Shown here: positions 24,961 to 35,965 of the stretch, piece after piece | How positions within the stretch are numbered: the first letter of the stretch is position 1 | Layout: each line of letters starts with the position of its first letter | From: Liolophura sinensis | Taxonomy: Eukaryota > Mollusca > Polyplacophora > Chitonida > Chitonidae | DNA: 64,000 bases | Direction of reading: 5' to 3' | Assembly (NCBI RefSeq): GCF_032854445.1 | Contig: NC_088300.1 | Location: 62,902,984 to 62,966,983 of the forward strand | Made by a program: the position numbers and the translations under genes | The notes under the pieces: generated by a model | Seen by the model: only the letters and a program-made list of their open reading frames with translations | Database searches by the model: none | What the model was told of the DNA's origin: nothing

Positions 24961-25118
24961 ATGTGTTTGTGTTCGACTCTCCATAGATTCTTAGTAAGAA
25001 TGCCTTGGTTGTTGCACTATCTGTTCCTACTACTACCTTTAGCCATGTCAATGGTTGCTGTAGTTGACAGTGGAGGAAAGCGATTACCAGCTGTACACTG
25101 GAATTCTTCAAATCCTAT
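24961..25118 (+). CDS. Ephrin, first coding exon (partial gene)
   Basis: Ephrins are membrane-anchored ligands of Eph receptor tyrosine kinases and act at the cell surface in axon guidance and tissue boundaries. The exon encodes 52 complete codons and two bases of the next. The stretch LLHYLFLLLPLAMSMVAVV (about residues 17-35) is a signal-peptide hydrophobic core. It is followed by LPAVHWNSSNP, the opening beta strand of the ephrin domain; W-N-S-S-N-P is a family hallmark. The exon ends AT|GTAAGT (donor at 25119), so the intron is phase 2. As I recall, human EFNB1 exon 1 also ends in phase 2 just after its matching Asn-Pro. I chose ATG 24961, the first in-frame ATG, with A at -3. ATG 25000, also with A at -3, gives a shorter and equally good signal peptide. 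Later exons are outside the window, so A-type (GPI) and B-type (transmembrane) cannot be told apart. Family call firm; start site less so. Confidence 0.85.
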
Positions 25119-26395
25119 GTAAGTACCATTACTGTTTTTTTTTTCATTCAGTGGATCCATTTAAGTTTCAGTAGTTACATATCATCACGTTTGTGAAATG
25201 GATATTTCATCACTTCCGTTTATAACTTAGTTCATATGAGAAAAAAAAAACAAGAATTAATTGAACAAAAAAAAAACGTTTTAATTGCACTGTCATCAGA
25301 CAGGTATGTTAGATCAGTCAATGTTATGTAGTAAAGTACTCAAGGGGATCGAGATTGAGGGATAATATATACGTCATTAAGACATACCTAGACTTATGGA
25401 TGTGCTGGACTTGCGAGAGGGAAAAATATATATATTGGATATATACGTACCTATACATCGATAGCAGTAAATGACATTTATTCGCATGTATTATGACACA
25501 TTTGAGTTGTGTATGCACTTATCTGACAGCGTTGTTTATAACCCTGACAAACTATATATAGGTGAGTTAGACAGATAGTCATCAAGGTTGCCGTTGTCTG
25601 TTTATATCTATTGTCACACGCCGAAATGTCATTATCTTTGGCATCGGCTAGCGCTAATTAATGCGGCAGACATTTATTACTTGTGGTATACTAACACCTA
25701 ATCGCAGACAACGTATAGATTGGTGGGACGAACGGTCATTTCGCAATTTGCACACAGGTCATAATTTAAGTTTTACCAAATAGCTTCAGTTTCTCGTGTT
25801 AGACAGTTTCCAACGCCTATTGTTTATGAAAGAATGATAGCAGACACTGGTACGCACATTGAACCACGTAGTGCGAGTAGATGATAACTTTCATACAGGC
25901 CAAAGTGTGAACAAAGAATTAATGCATTGTCACAGTGGACATGCACGACATGCACTGGAGTATAACTTGCACGAAAGATAGTATAGGAAAAGTAGATAGC
26001 ACCATTCTGTGGTCAGTTAGCAAAGTCTGGCTGATTTTTATCTGCCTAGGAAATGACGTTTTTGTTCTGGGTTACAGTGCGAGTTGTGGTACAATTGGGG
26101 AAAATGGTCGTCTGTCATTTGGCTGTCCAAAACTTTTCACTCGGACATCGCTTATCTTTTTCCCGGCTCTGGGAAAACACGCTGCACCCAGTCATTAGGG
26201 ACTGCACCGGACAGCGACGAATCAAACTACGTTCAATACATTCCTTATCAGCAACATCTAGGCCCGCGTGAAAACTGAAAAGATAAACATAATAGTCCTA
26301 AAAGATCTCTGTGGCCATTTCGCCAGTTTAAAGTTTTCTCCACTTCGACAATTCGTAATTGTTTGCTAGAACGCACTGTGCGTTGTATTGCAAAA

Positions 26396-26413
26396 AACAC
26401 GTGATCACGTGTT
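26396..26413. promoter_or_regulatory. Twin E-box 18-bp perfect palindrome
   Basis: AACACGTGATCACGTGTT reads the same on both strands and contains two CACGTG E-boxes (26398-26403 and 26406-26411) separated by 2 bp. CACGTG is bound by bHLH and bHLH-ZIP factors (MYC/MAX, USF, MITF/TFE, CLOCK types). It lies 1.3 kb into intron 1 in CpG-rich sequence. Confidence 0.45.
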
Positions 26414-26479
26414 CAAATTAAAATGACAGGGTGTACAAGCCAAGGCGGACATTGTCAGAGATTTTTGCAGTGATAATAC

Positions 26480-26960
26480 AATAGTTTGTGTTATTTATTA
26501 ATTTAATGAGCACGACGGTGAATTCCTGTGCTTTGCTCACGCGGTGTTTTGCGCGGACTCGTCGCTTGTGTTTTCGGCCGGCCTGCGATCGAGTGCAGAA
26601 TGTTACCAGCGGCCAGCTTTTCCTGTCGGCCCGCCAACAAACATCCATTCCAGTTTACCCTTTTTCTCCTCTTTTCCGCTTCCCCATTCGACAGCAGAAA
26701 TGTATAAAATTATTGCTATATTTGAGTATGTTCTTGCAGAATTGCGCAATAGCCAGGACAAGTGCTGAGAAGATACATCGCTATCAATTCTGTCTCATCC
26801 CACATAGCCGTCATTTTGTCCGCGATATGTCCCAGGAACTTGTCTCGTGGAGCAACATTGTTTCGAAGTGTATGAAAACAGAGCATTTTCTCCCTCAAAT
26901 TGCGTACCACGTTTTAAAGATAAGCATGACTTGTGGGACAATATTTTAAATGGGCTTCTC
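26480..26960. other. CpG-rich proximal intron block, function unknown
   Basis: The stretch 26520-26640 is one of the most CpG-dense in the intron (8 CpG in 26521-26580). It overlaps a 153-codon open frame on the + strand (26488-26949) whose translation resembles no family I know. It could be an intronic enhancer, an alternative promoter or chance. I do not call it a gene. Confidence 0.3.
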
Positions 26961-29558
26961 TGTGCAGTGCAAAAAGGCTATGTGTACCGAAGGACAGTAT
27001 TACATGCTTGTAACGTATTTAAGATCGGCAAATCGCATTGAAACGCCAATTTTGTTCAAATTCAAACAGCAACAATGGACTTCTAAATGTTGGATAGTTT
27101 AATCGCTGTGTACTGGATTACTACTGTTGGCTAAGGACTTTTGTAGATCTTATCACGCTGTGAGCTATCTTGAAGTCACCATGAGGCCCCAGCTTGGGGT
27201 TTTCCTGTTTGCATTGTTAGTTTTGACAAAAACCATTCACGATTTCCTGTAAAAAGTAAAGTAGAGCACAAAGGAATAATTTTGTAGTACAATATACATA
27301 CAAACAGTGAGATTTTTCAAGGATATAACTAATATTAAATAATAATTCAGACTATAAATTAGCACATTTTATTAATAACTGCAGTAAAATTCCCCATTGA
27401 ATTTTAAAAAAAAGGGATGTGCTTAGAAAAAAGGTTATATTAAAAAAATTTTAAGTTGAGTGCTTTGCGGGTTAAATTTACCAACTTCTTTAACCCAGAC
27501 GTATGTGGATTGTGCAGAATATAGGCATCAGAAGCTAGCAGAAAGAGCATGTCCTATAGCCTAAATGGTTTTCTTCTCCTATCCTGGGGTGTTTTCCTCA
27601 TGTTTGCCTGTTCGCTTCAAGACCCACAACATTCCAAGCTGAATTACTGCGCTTCTGCAAACCTTTCAAAGTTTTCATGTCTGTCTCTACATTTCAAATG
27701 TGACTATATGTGGAAGTAATCGGGTTGTTTTGTTTTGTGTTTTGTGACTTACAAGGCTCACCTGCACAATTCCGTTGACATATTTCTGCTATTTACCTCT
27801 TTGTTTAGAAATGACCTTTCTCTGCCTTAAAGGAAAAAAAACCAGTAAAGACAGAAAAAAGGAATTTAGTGTCTCCACATTTTGTGCTGTTTAGCATTGT
27901 TTAGACTGAATTGATTTGTGCAAGCGACAGAGTGGCACTTTGCATTTATTTTGGAGCGTAAAATTTTGGACATATTTTTGTTTCTGGTGAAATCTGTTTA
28001 CTTTAGGAATAACTGGGCATGTTAAGTAAAATTCAGATAAACACCTGGGTGGCGGCCCTGGGGTTCTGGGGCTCTAAAACCTGTGTGCTTAGCTATCACA
28101 AGTGACCCTTGAGAGCAAGAGAAATCGCTAGGATGTTTCTCAAAAATGAAATCTTATGTTTCTCTTGTAAAAATCAAGCCTGCCAAGATGTCCCATTGTG
28201 AAGACTTGGGCATCTAGCAAGAGGCTGTCGCTGTGTGAGCTTTTCTAAGGTCCTCAGGTTTTGGCCTTCAACGCCAAAACTGTTTTTTCCTTGAGGTCTA
28301 ATGCGGGGTCTTTGGCAGGTGTCTCATACCAGCTTACAAATGATATATACAAAGTTCTGTGTATCCATATCTCTGCAGGAAGTGCCTCAACCTGCTGCTT
28401 TTCAATAATCGCCAGGTACCCTCAATGTCTTCCCATGGTTTGTCTTACAGAAATTAAGACACGTGATGCGTTTTTGCATTGTACACAACAAAGAAGTTGT
28501 TTTTTAGCAGATCTGTCTCGCAGAAATTATATAATTATGATGTATGCAACCTGTGGATTTTAAAAGATGATAGATTTCTGACTGATAGTTTTTTTTTGAT
28601 TAGTGAATTGTTTAATTATTTAAAGCATGTTTTTTGGCTTAATTATTAGTGAAAAACTTACAAATTTATGTGCAGTATGTGTTTAATGAGGCAGAACTTT
28701 ATAACCAATCAGATTCTACAAATCAGTTTTGTGCAAGCTGTCTTGTAATAAGTTACAAATAGGTGTTTGTTTTCGTTTTCATGAACACATTGCCTTTATT
28801 TATTGCCTTTTATGTGAATTTCTATCTTTCTTGCATAGCTTTTTGCATATTTGCAGTTGTGGATGGCATGTCTTTATCTGTCAGCTATAAATACATTCAG
28901 GCATGAGTATGTCTTTTGTAGTGGAATATTTTTTGTGTATATGGACTAGCTAGATGTTCTGGATAGGCACTGATCAGTAATTGAAATGATTAAAAGTGTT
29001 TCTGTTTGCTCCTTTGAAGTTGTAATCACAGCTCGTTACCAGTTTCTGCACTAAATATACTAATATGAGATGGATTTGTGCAACCCTTGAGTGATAGAAA
29101 GGTGTTGGTATTCTCCAGATAGAGAGGTATGAAATAGTACAGGTAAATAAACCAGGTTTGTCCTGGATTCACCTGACAAATAGGCTCATGGGTTTTAAAA
29201 ACAAAAACACTGGCAAGGGAAGAGCCATTAATCTTTTTTACTTTACACTTGATGAGTTGGGGAAAGTTTTCCAGACCAGGTCATGCAAGTGGCATGTGAA
29301 CTCTATGGTGTAGCGAACGGTTGAAAATCCTGTGCAAGAATCCCTAAGTTGCTTCCAGTTGACAATGGGTTTATCCTGGCAAAACTTTGTCCCTGTTTTA
29401 AAGGAGGTGATAATGACTGTCTTGCCTATTTCTCCCTCCTGACAGTAGAGAGTGGAGAAGGGAGTCGGTGTCGCGCAAAGTTTGCTTAGTGAGATGTCCT
29501 GCGAAATCGAGAGCAAATTCCAGGATTTGCGTAGCTCCGACCCCAATAGAGGAGATCG

Positions 29559-29578
29559 GGCAGGCAGGCAGGCAGGCA
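29559..29578. repeat. (GGCA)5 microsatellite
   Basis: Five GGCA units in a GC-rich stretch of intron 1. Confidence 0.9.
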
Positions 29579-31696
29579 TGTGATCAGGCGGGTGCTGGAC
29601 AGTTCGCACTGCGTTAGCTGACCTGTAGCTCATCTGTCAACGGGATGTTGGGACGATTGGTCAACCTGCTAGGACAAACTTAGAGCACAAGCGAAGGGAA
29701 AGCTATATCCTCCTTAGGAGCTCACTGTTACACTTGCCAGCAAACCCGTGTGAAATATTTTCTGAAACTTAGCAGGCTTATGAAACAAAGTTAAAATAGC
29801 TACGGTAACCTGTGATTAGCTTGGGGATCGAACTTCATTTGTCCACTTTAACTTGCGGACTTGAGAAAAGTTAATGTTGTTGTAGAGGTTTGTGTGTAGG
29901 AGGGATTTCATCATTGATCTTTGAATACCCACATGCTCAACATTTTTCATATCTTCTTGCAAATTTTAAATATTCCCACGTTTCCTGTCCATTCTTAATT
30001 AATGTAAATTCATTGTTTACACGTGTTATCCCTTTTGAGTTCATGCATATTTGAACATGCATTGTTGCAGTTTTTGCCAAATTCTGAAAAGGACTGAAGA
30101 AAACGGCTTCATTAGAAGTATTGTTATGTTCCCTGAAAATCTGATGCCCCTTCACATTTCTTAGCTACCTTTTGTTTACAAGCACTGGAACTCACGTGAC
30201 ACACAGTGTGAATATAACTACCTTCCATACAAAATAACTTCCATGTAAATATTTGGGGAAATTAAGTTCTCATTTATGTAACTTGCGTGCATTTGTGAAA
30301 ATATTTATCCTTATCTGGTTGAAAGAAGTCATATTTTTTGAGTACCTCAAAAACCCACAAGCACATTTATTGAAAGAAGGGAATCTGGTTTATTTGCGTT
30401 CATGTAGGTACATCTCTTTATTTTATGATAGTCAACACTTCTGATGGATATACAGATCCTTTAGACATATAATGCAATAGTGAAGTAACTGGGTACCATC
30501 TGGGAATACCACAGATTTATCCATCATTTGTCCATCTGAAAACCAGATTACGGTCAATCGTGGACAATTTCAAACTTGCACATGGGCTAAGTTATTAAGT
30601 TACATAAACAGAGTGGGGTAAAGTCTTTGAAGTATTTGTAGTGGGATGAAAATTCAGCTATTTTCATGATTTAAAGTCGTCTCACAGCTGTAATTTTGTC
30701 CGGACAACAAAAGCGCTGCTATGGACATGGTTTGAATGAGGAGATTACTAGAGAGCTGTCCCAACAATGGGAGCTAATCAGCAAAAACATCAGTGCAACT
30801 GAACCATCAATCCATACTAGCAGTCAGAGCTCTATTCAACCATGTAATAATGCATCACACAGCACTCGGTTTAAAGGGGACATAATAGACTACAAGCTTA
30901 ACACTCGAGGAATAACGTCGCATATGCGCCCCGTACAGTACACGTCCCTGTGATCTTTTTATACTGGGTGAGCCCCATATCACATTGCTCAATGCGACCA
31001 GTGCTCGTGTCAGACAAGCACTTGTAGATCGGTAAATAAAGTATGAGCTCTGGAATAAGTAACTGTTCCTCTTGTGCTAGCATTCACCCTGAATTGCGTC
31101 TGACCTGTCCATATGTTCTTTATTTATGGAATATGGACTGTCAGAATAATGGCAATGACTAGTGAAGGCTTTATAGATTTTCGCTTTTCTCTGCAGAAAC
31201 ACTTTTTTTTTTCAGTCTGTCCCGCAAGCTGCATATTGTAGGTAACAGTGTGGGGTGAAGTATGAGCATATAATTTTTACTGACAATTTGGGTTAAACCC
31301 CAAATACCATGAGTTGGACATGTGTTCACTAGGGTGCCATGTTTACCCCTGTGCATGAGGGGTCTCTCATGAGACTGGCTGGAAATGCACCATATGGTGT
31401 TCACACTGATATCTTTATTAATGCACATAGGTAAAATTCTTTGCTTGCTAAGCTCACTGAGTCTCAGTTAGGAATGCCCGTGTAGAAGCTGCAGTCAATC
31501 CGTTATTTGCTGAATACAACCAGACAACACATCCAGGTAGGGATGTGATTAAATCAGGGGGTAAATTATATAAGACGCTGAGTGATGCACATGACTTTTC
31601 AGGTGAAAAAGACACTTCTATTAACAGGAAGTACATTGTTTAAAATGCAATGTAAAATTTTCTAAGTTACATTTAAATTTGTAGAAGGAAGATTTC

Positions 31697-31722
31697 GGGG
31701 GGGGGGGGGGGGGGGGGGGGGG
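31697..31722 (+). repeat. G26 homopolymer
   Basis: Twenty-six consecutive G followed by TGGGGG. Long G runs are rare, can form G-quadruplexes and are prone to length error in assembly. Confidence 0.9.
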
Positions 31723-33639
31723 TGGGGGAGAATGTCACCTTGTAGACCTCCATGTCAAGAGGTGTGATATGCTTTAAATAAAAAGAAATTGTAGACCACA
31801 AATATGAGTTTCTGTGACATAACCTGGATATATAGACACAAATTTCTCTCCCTTCAACCTCCCTTGTTCCCTCATTAAAAAAACAAATGAAACTGAAAAA
31901 AGTAATCAAGATCTTCAAACTTTGTTAAATAAAACGCTAATAAAATTGAATTGTGGAGACATAATGGGTAACCATTCACTGTGGTTATGATTAGATATGT
32001 CTGTCTCTGTTAATGATTGTCTTGTTAATGAACAAAGCCAATTGCCTTTGAGGCAGCTGTGTGCTATTTTTATTGTGATATGTATTAGAGGGATAAACAT
32101 CGCATCATTTTTTTTTTTTGAACATACACAGCTCAGTGTAGACAGAATCTCAAAGAAAGGCCTGAACTGAAGTTCTAGTCTTTTTTGATGATTTAACCCC
32201 ATGTTCTTCTCATTAACTAATCAAATGCCTTTCCCGTTGGAGAAAGCCCAGAAGTATTTTCATTAAAGAAACTCATTAAGTTGTCCTAAATGAAAACACC
32301 TTTGTTTGAGCTTAAGTGGAAGTGGAGGTGGCAGGACAGCTAGTGGAGCTGTCCTCTAGCCTGGGGAGATATGTGTCTGTGAACTTCACTCTTAGGCAAA
32401 GATATATAGCTTAGTGTGATTAAGAAACCAGACAAGTGGCTTTAGTGAGATATCAGATCTGATGTTCGGAGCTTCTGGTCAGTCTAGTGCTGAGGTGTCA
32501 GTACTGTTTTATCAGGATTTTTCTTTTTTTTTTTTTCGCCAAAGCATTCATGGCCGTCAAGTTCAAAGGGAGATCTACCTGTATGCTAATGATACAGGTA
32601 AAGTTTATTAGGAAGTGTTTGTGCTCCAAAGCTCACAGCACATAAACCCTTTTGATAAGAAGTAACAATTAGACACCTAATAAATCAAAATCAAATATCA
32701 TTATTCTTTGTTGTGGTTGTGTGAAAATGTTTTATTAAGGTGTGTACATATATTTTTAGGCACTTCACTAATAGCTTTGTAGTGTATATATGTACATTTA
32801 AGTATTGCCGAACAATCCAGTATATGCATGGCATGTTATTGTAAGCAATATACATCAGTGTCTTAAATATGACAAAATACGTGTAATTAAAGAAAAAGTC
32901 AATCTGATTGTTGGTTCTTACCATCACAAAGAATTATGTATGTAAATACTTATTGGATATCTAGTTTTGTTCTCGGGATGTTTTTGTCGTTTTAAACAGG
33001 TTGTACAGCATTCCTTTCTGTTTTAATGCACCCAGTGGACTGTACAATTTTGAAATTGACATCTTTTTTCTTGTAATTGAACATATTGTCAGCATGTATA
33101 GATAAAGTTGTGCAAAACCTAGATGTTGTGGATCAGCATCTATATGGAAGTGTTAGTTTTCATATACGTGAACATAAATGAACTGCCCAGTAGCATGGAA
33201 GGCTTTCAACCTCACAAGGTTAACGTGATCATAATTAAGGATCATTGAGAACAAAGCAGGGGAAAAAACATGTGATTATGAAGAGTCATGAAATGTTGAT
33301 GTGAACTGAGACATAGACGTTGTCGTCGTGCAGGGAAAATTATAAAGGTGAGCAAGTGCCGTGGGAATCAGAGGTTGTTAACAGTGTGATGCAATCTTCC
33401 GTGTTTCTCACACTTCGTTTTACTTTAATAAGCATGATTGGATGGTGTGGGTTTTTTTTTTTTTGGTTTTTTTTTTGACTTGGTTAGGTAACTTTTCATT
33501 TTTACCTATAGGCCTTTACATTTCATAATATGGAAGGATAGACTTTTAAAGTAAAGTTAACAGTGGCTGGACTGTAATAAAATTGTTCATGTCGTGCTTT
33601 GGGAGAAATTTATCTTGTTAAGAGGTGTGGACTTTTTCC

Positions 33640-33900
33640 GCGCCGAGCTTATTTGCCTCGAGGTTTGTCATGAAGTTTTAATCATGCCGAGTCAGTAAAT
33701 GTCTCGCCCCTTGAATTTGTTCATCAACACTTTTAAAACAGCGATTCCTGCTATGTATTCGGGCTCGTTTAGTAGAAGAGCCGCTGTGGTGTTGTTATCC
33801 GTCTGTGATGTCAGCTGGCACGTAGAGGTATGTCGCCTCAGATGACCAGTGGCACGGTGACAGAGGGCTGGATGCTGAAGAGACTTACCCCTTTCGTTTT
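33640..33900. promoter_or_regulatory. CpG-retaining intronic pocket 1
   Basis: About 15 CpG in 33601-33900, against 0-2 per 60 bp in the flanking intron. No reading frame of interest. Retained CpG inside a depleted domain suggests an unmethylated element such as an enhancer or alternative promoter. Confidence 0.35.
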
Positions 33901-35948
33901 AAACCTTTTGAATGTTACCACTTTGACCTGAAGGAGAGAGCACCTCCTTGTGGGGGCAAGAGCTCTGTAAGTCTGGGTGGTTATTTTGGTTGCGATCTGA
34001 GTTTTCATGGAGATGGGGGACTGCTTGTCTGACATGCTTCGAGCGTGAAGACATGCTGTTGGGAATGAGTATGGTGGAAGCCAGGCCGGTTAAGCAGCCA
34101 TTTCCCCAGCCTTTTTGTGGGTCCTCGTGCTCAGTCCCGAGGCTGTGTGTGTATAATCTTCAGTCCAGCTCATATTTGCTCCTTATATTTTTCTCCGTCA
34201 GGAATCCAGACGTTTTGAGACACAGTGTTATTGTTTTCAGGTCAAACACTCGCACCTATCCAAGACAATAGAAAGACGTTCACTCATATATTTAAACTGA
34301 GTATCATGAACATAACTGAATTTTCCAAAAAGCCCAAGCAAGAGAAGTTAAAATAATATACTAGAAACATTTTTTTTTCAAGTTTATACAAATAGTTTGC
34401 ATCCAAAAACATCCCATAAGATGCAATTAGAAATGGCATTTTCATGTTTGGGGGACCTTAACCATCCCTGAAGTAGTAATTCATTGGAATAACTGTATGC
34501 CTTAATGACCCAGTTTGTCCCAGAAATACCATATCAAAGCTGTTCCCATGAATTTTTTTTTTCTTTTTCGGTAATCAAGTATAATAGATGCATCTGCATG
34601 GTGCCAGTGTACACTAACCAGTTGGGAATGCCCATTAGGCTCCTGTCTTTATGGTGGTCCATTTGGCCAACACTTACCTGTTAAATTTCAGCAGTTCTGA
34701 ATTACTGTCTCTATAGATTTTATTTGGAGCACTGAAAGCTTTAATACCTGCGACAAGCATTTCCAATTTGTCTTAGCAGGAGAGTTACGTTAAGTTTCTG
34801 TTCAACTAATGTAAGGCAAACAGATGGTCAGGGAGCCGTATTCCATTGGATTGTGCCACCCAATGAGGCGATCAATCGGCTGAGCCTGAAGGAAGAATTC
34901 CCCGAACATTTACGTGAGTGGAAAGGTCTGAGACAAAGGGACATTGTGGCGCTAAGTTGTGCGGAGAAAGGACGTGTAGAGGGCTGGGCTAGTTTGGATC
35001 GAATCATGCTTTATACGATATTCATGGTTGGTTGGTATTCAAGGCAATCGGTGAATGTAGGAGCAAAAGATGAGCCATGCGGTGTTGTCAATGGATTTTG
35101 TCGCTGAAAGACTGGCTTCAGTTTGCAGTAGTTGTCGAGTAGTGAATGGCTACATACTGTGTAATATCAGGTTGAGGGATTTCATTACAACCAGTGAAGT
35201 TACAACCCATACATACACTGGCCATCCCAAGCTAACAAGACTGGCCTCCATAATCTATTGTAAACACGGAAATATAGTGAAAAATGATGTGATAAATGCA
35301 GACGGTCAGAGAATCTTTTTTTTTTATGGATGTACGAAATTGAGAAGAATGGTTATTCACCAGACCTCTCTCTATCAAGGAAATCAATACAGGCACTATA
35401 TTTTTTTTCTTTAGGGTATCAGCGGAAATGTGATAGTCTTTGATCTTACTCCACGTTAAAAGCAAGTCACTTCTAGTGCTGCAGTAATGCAAATTGTGGA
35501 AATTGTTGTATTCCGTTCGAGTGGTGGGTGAAAGTGGAAAGTTATAGGTGTTAAATAGAAGTGGGTTGGTGTGAAATTGGAGACTGTCAGCGCCTATCAA
35601 ACATTGGGATGACATGAGAATTAAAAGGTCATTGACGGGGCTAAGAAAGATGCCGGGTATACCTTGGTGATGGTGCTAATCCAAATTGCGTGAACTGATG
35701 CTGAAAATAACAGTAGCGGCAGTTCAGCAAAGCACGACAGTGGCAAATATTTGAGGGTTAAATAACTGAAGATTATCCATTCAAAGAGATGGGGCAGTGG
35801 TAAAAGAGAAAAGAGATTGAACCCGCATTAAAGCATGTGCCATTAGAACAGGACTAGGCCTTCTGATGTGACAGTTGCATTACACGAAGGATTAATGAAG
35901 ACTGCTCACTCCTGTGGCAAGGATTTCTGCACTTCTAAAACAGGAAGG

Positions 35949-35965
35949 AAAAAAAAAAAAAAAAA
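35949..35965. repeat. A17 homopolymer
   Basis: Seventeen A residues in intron 1. No retrotransposon body recognised next to it. Confidence 0.9.

Noticed and set aside
31673-31918. Proline-run protein on the - strand
   Set aside because: The prolines are only the translation of the G-run at 31697-31722.
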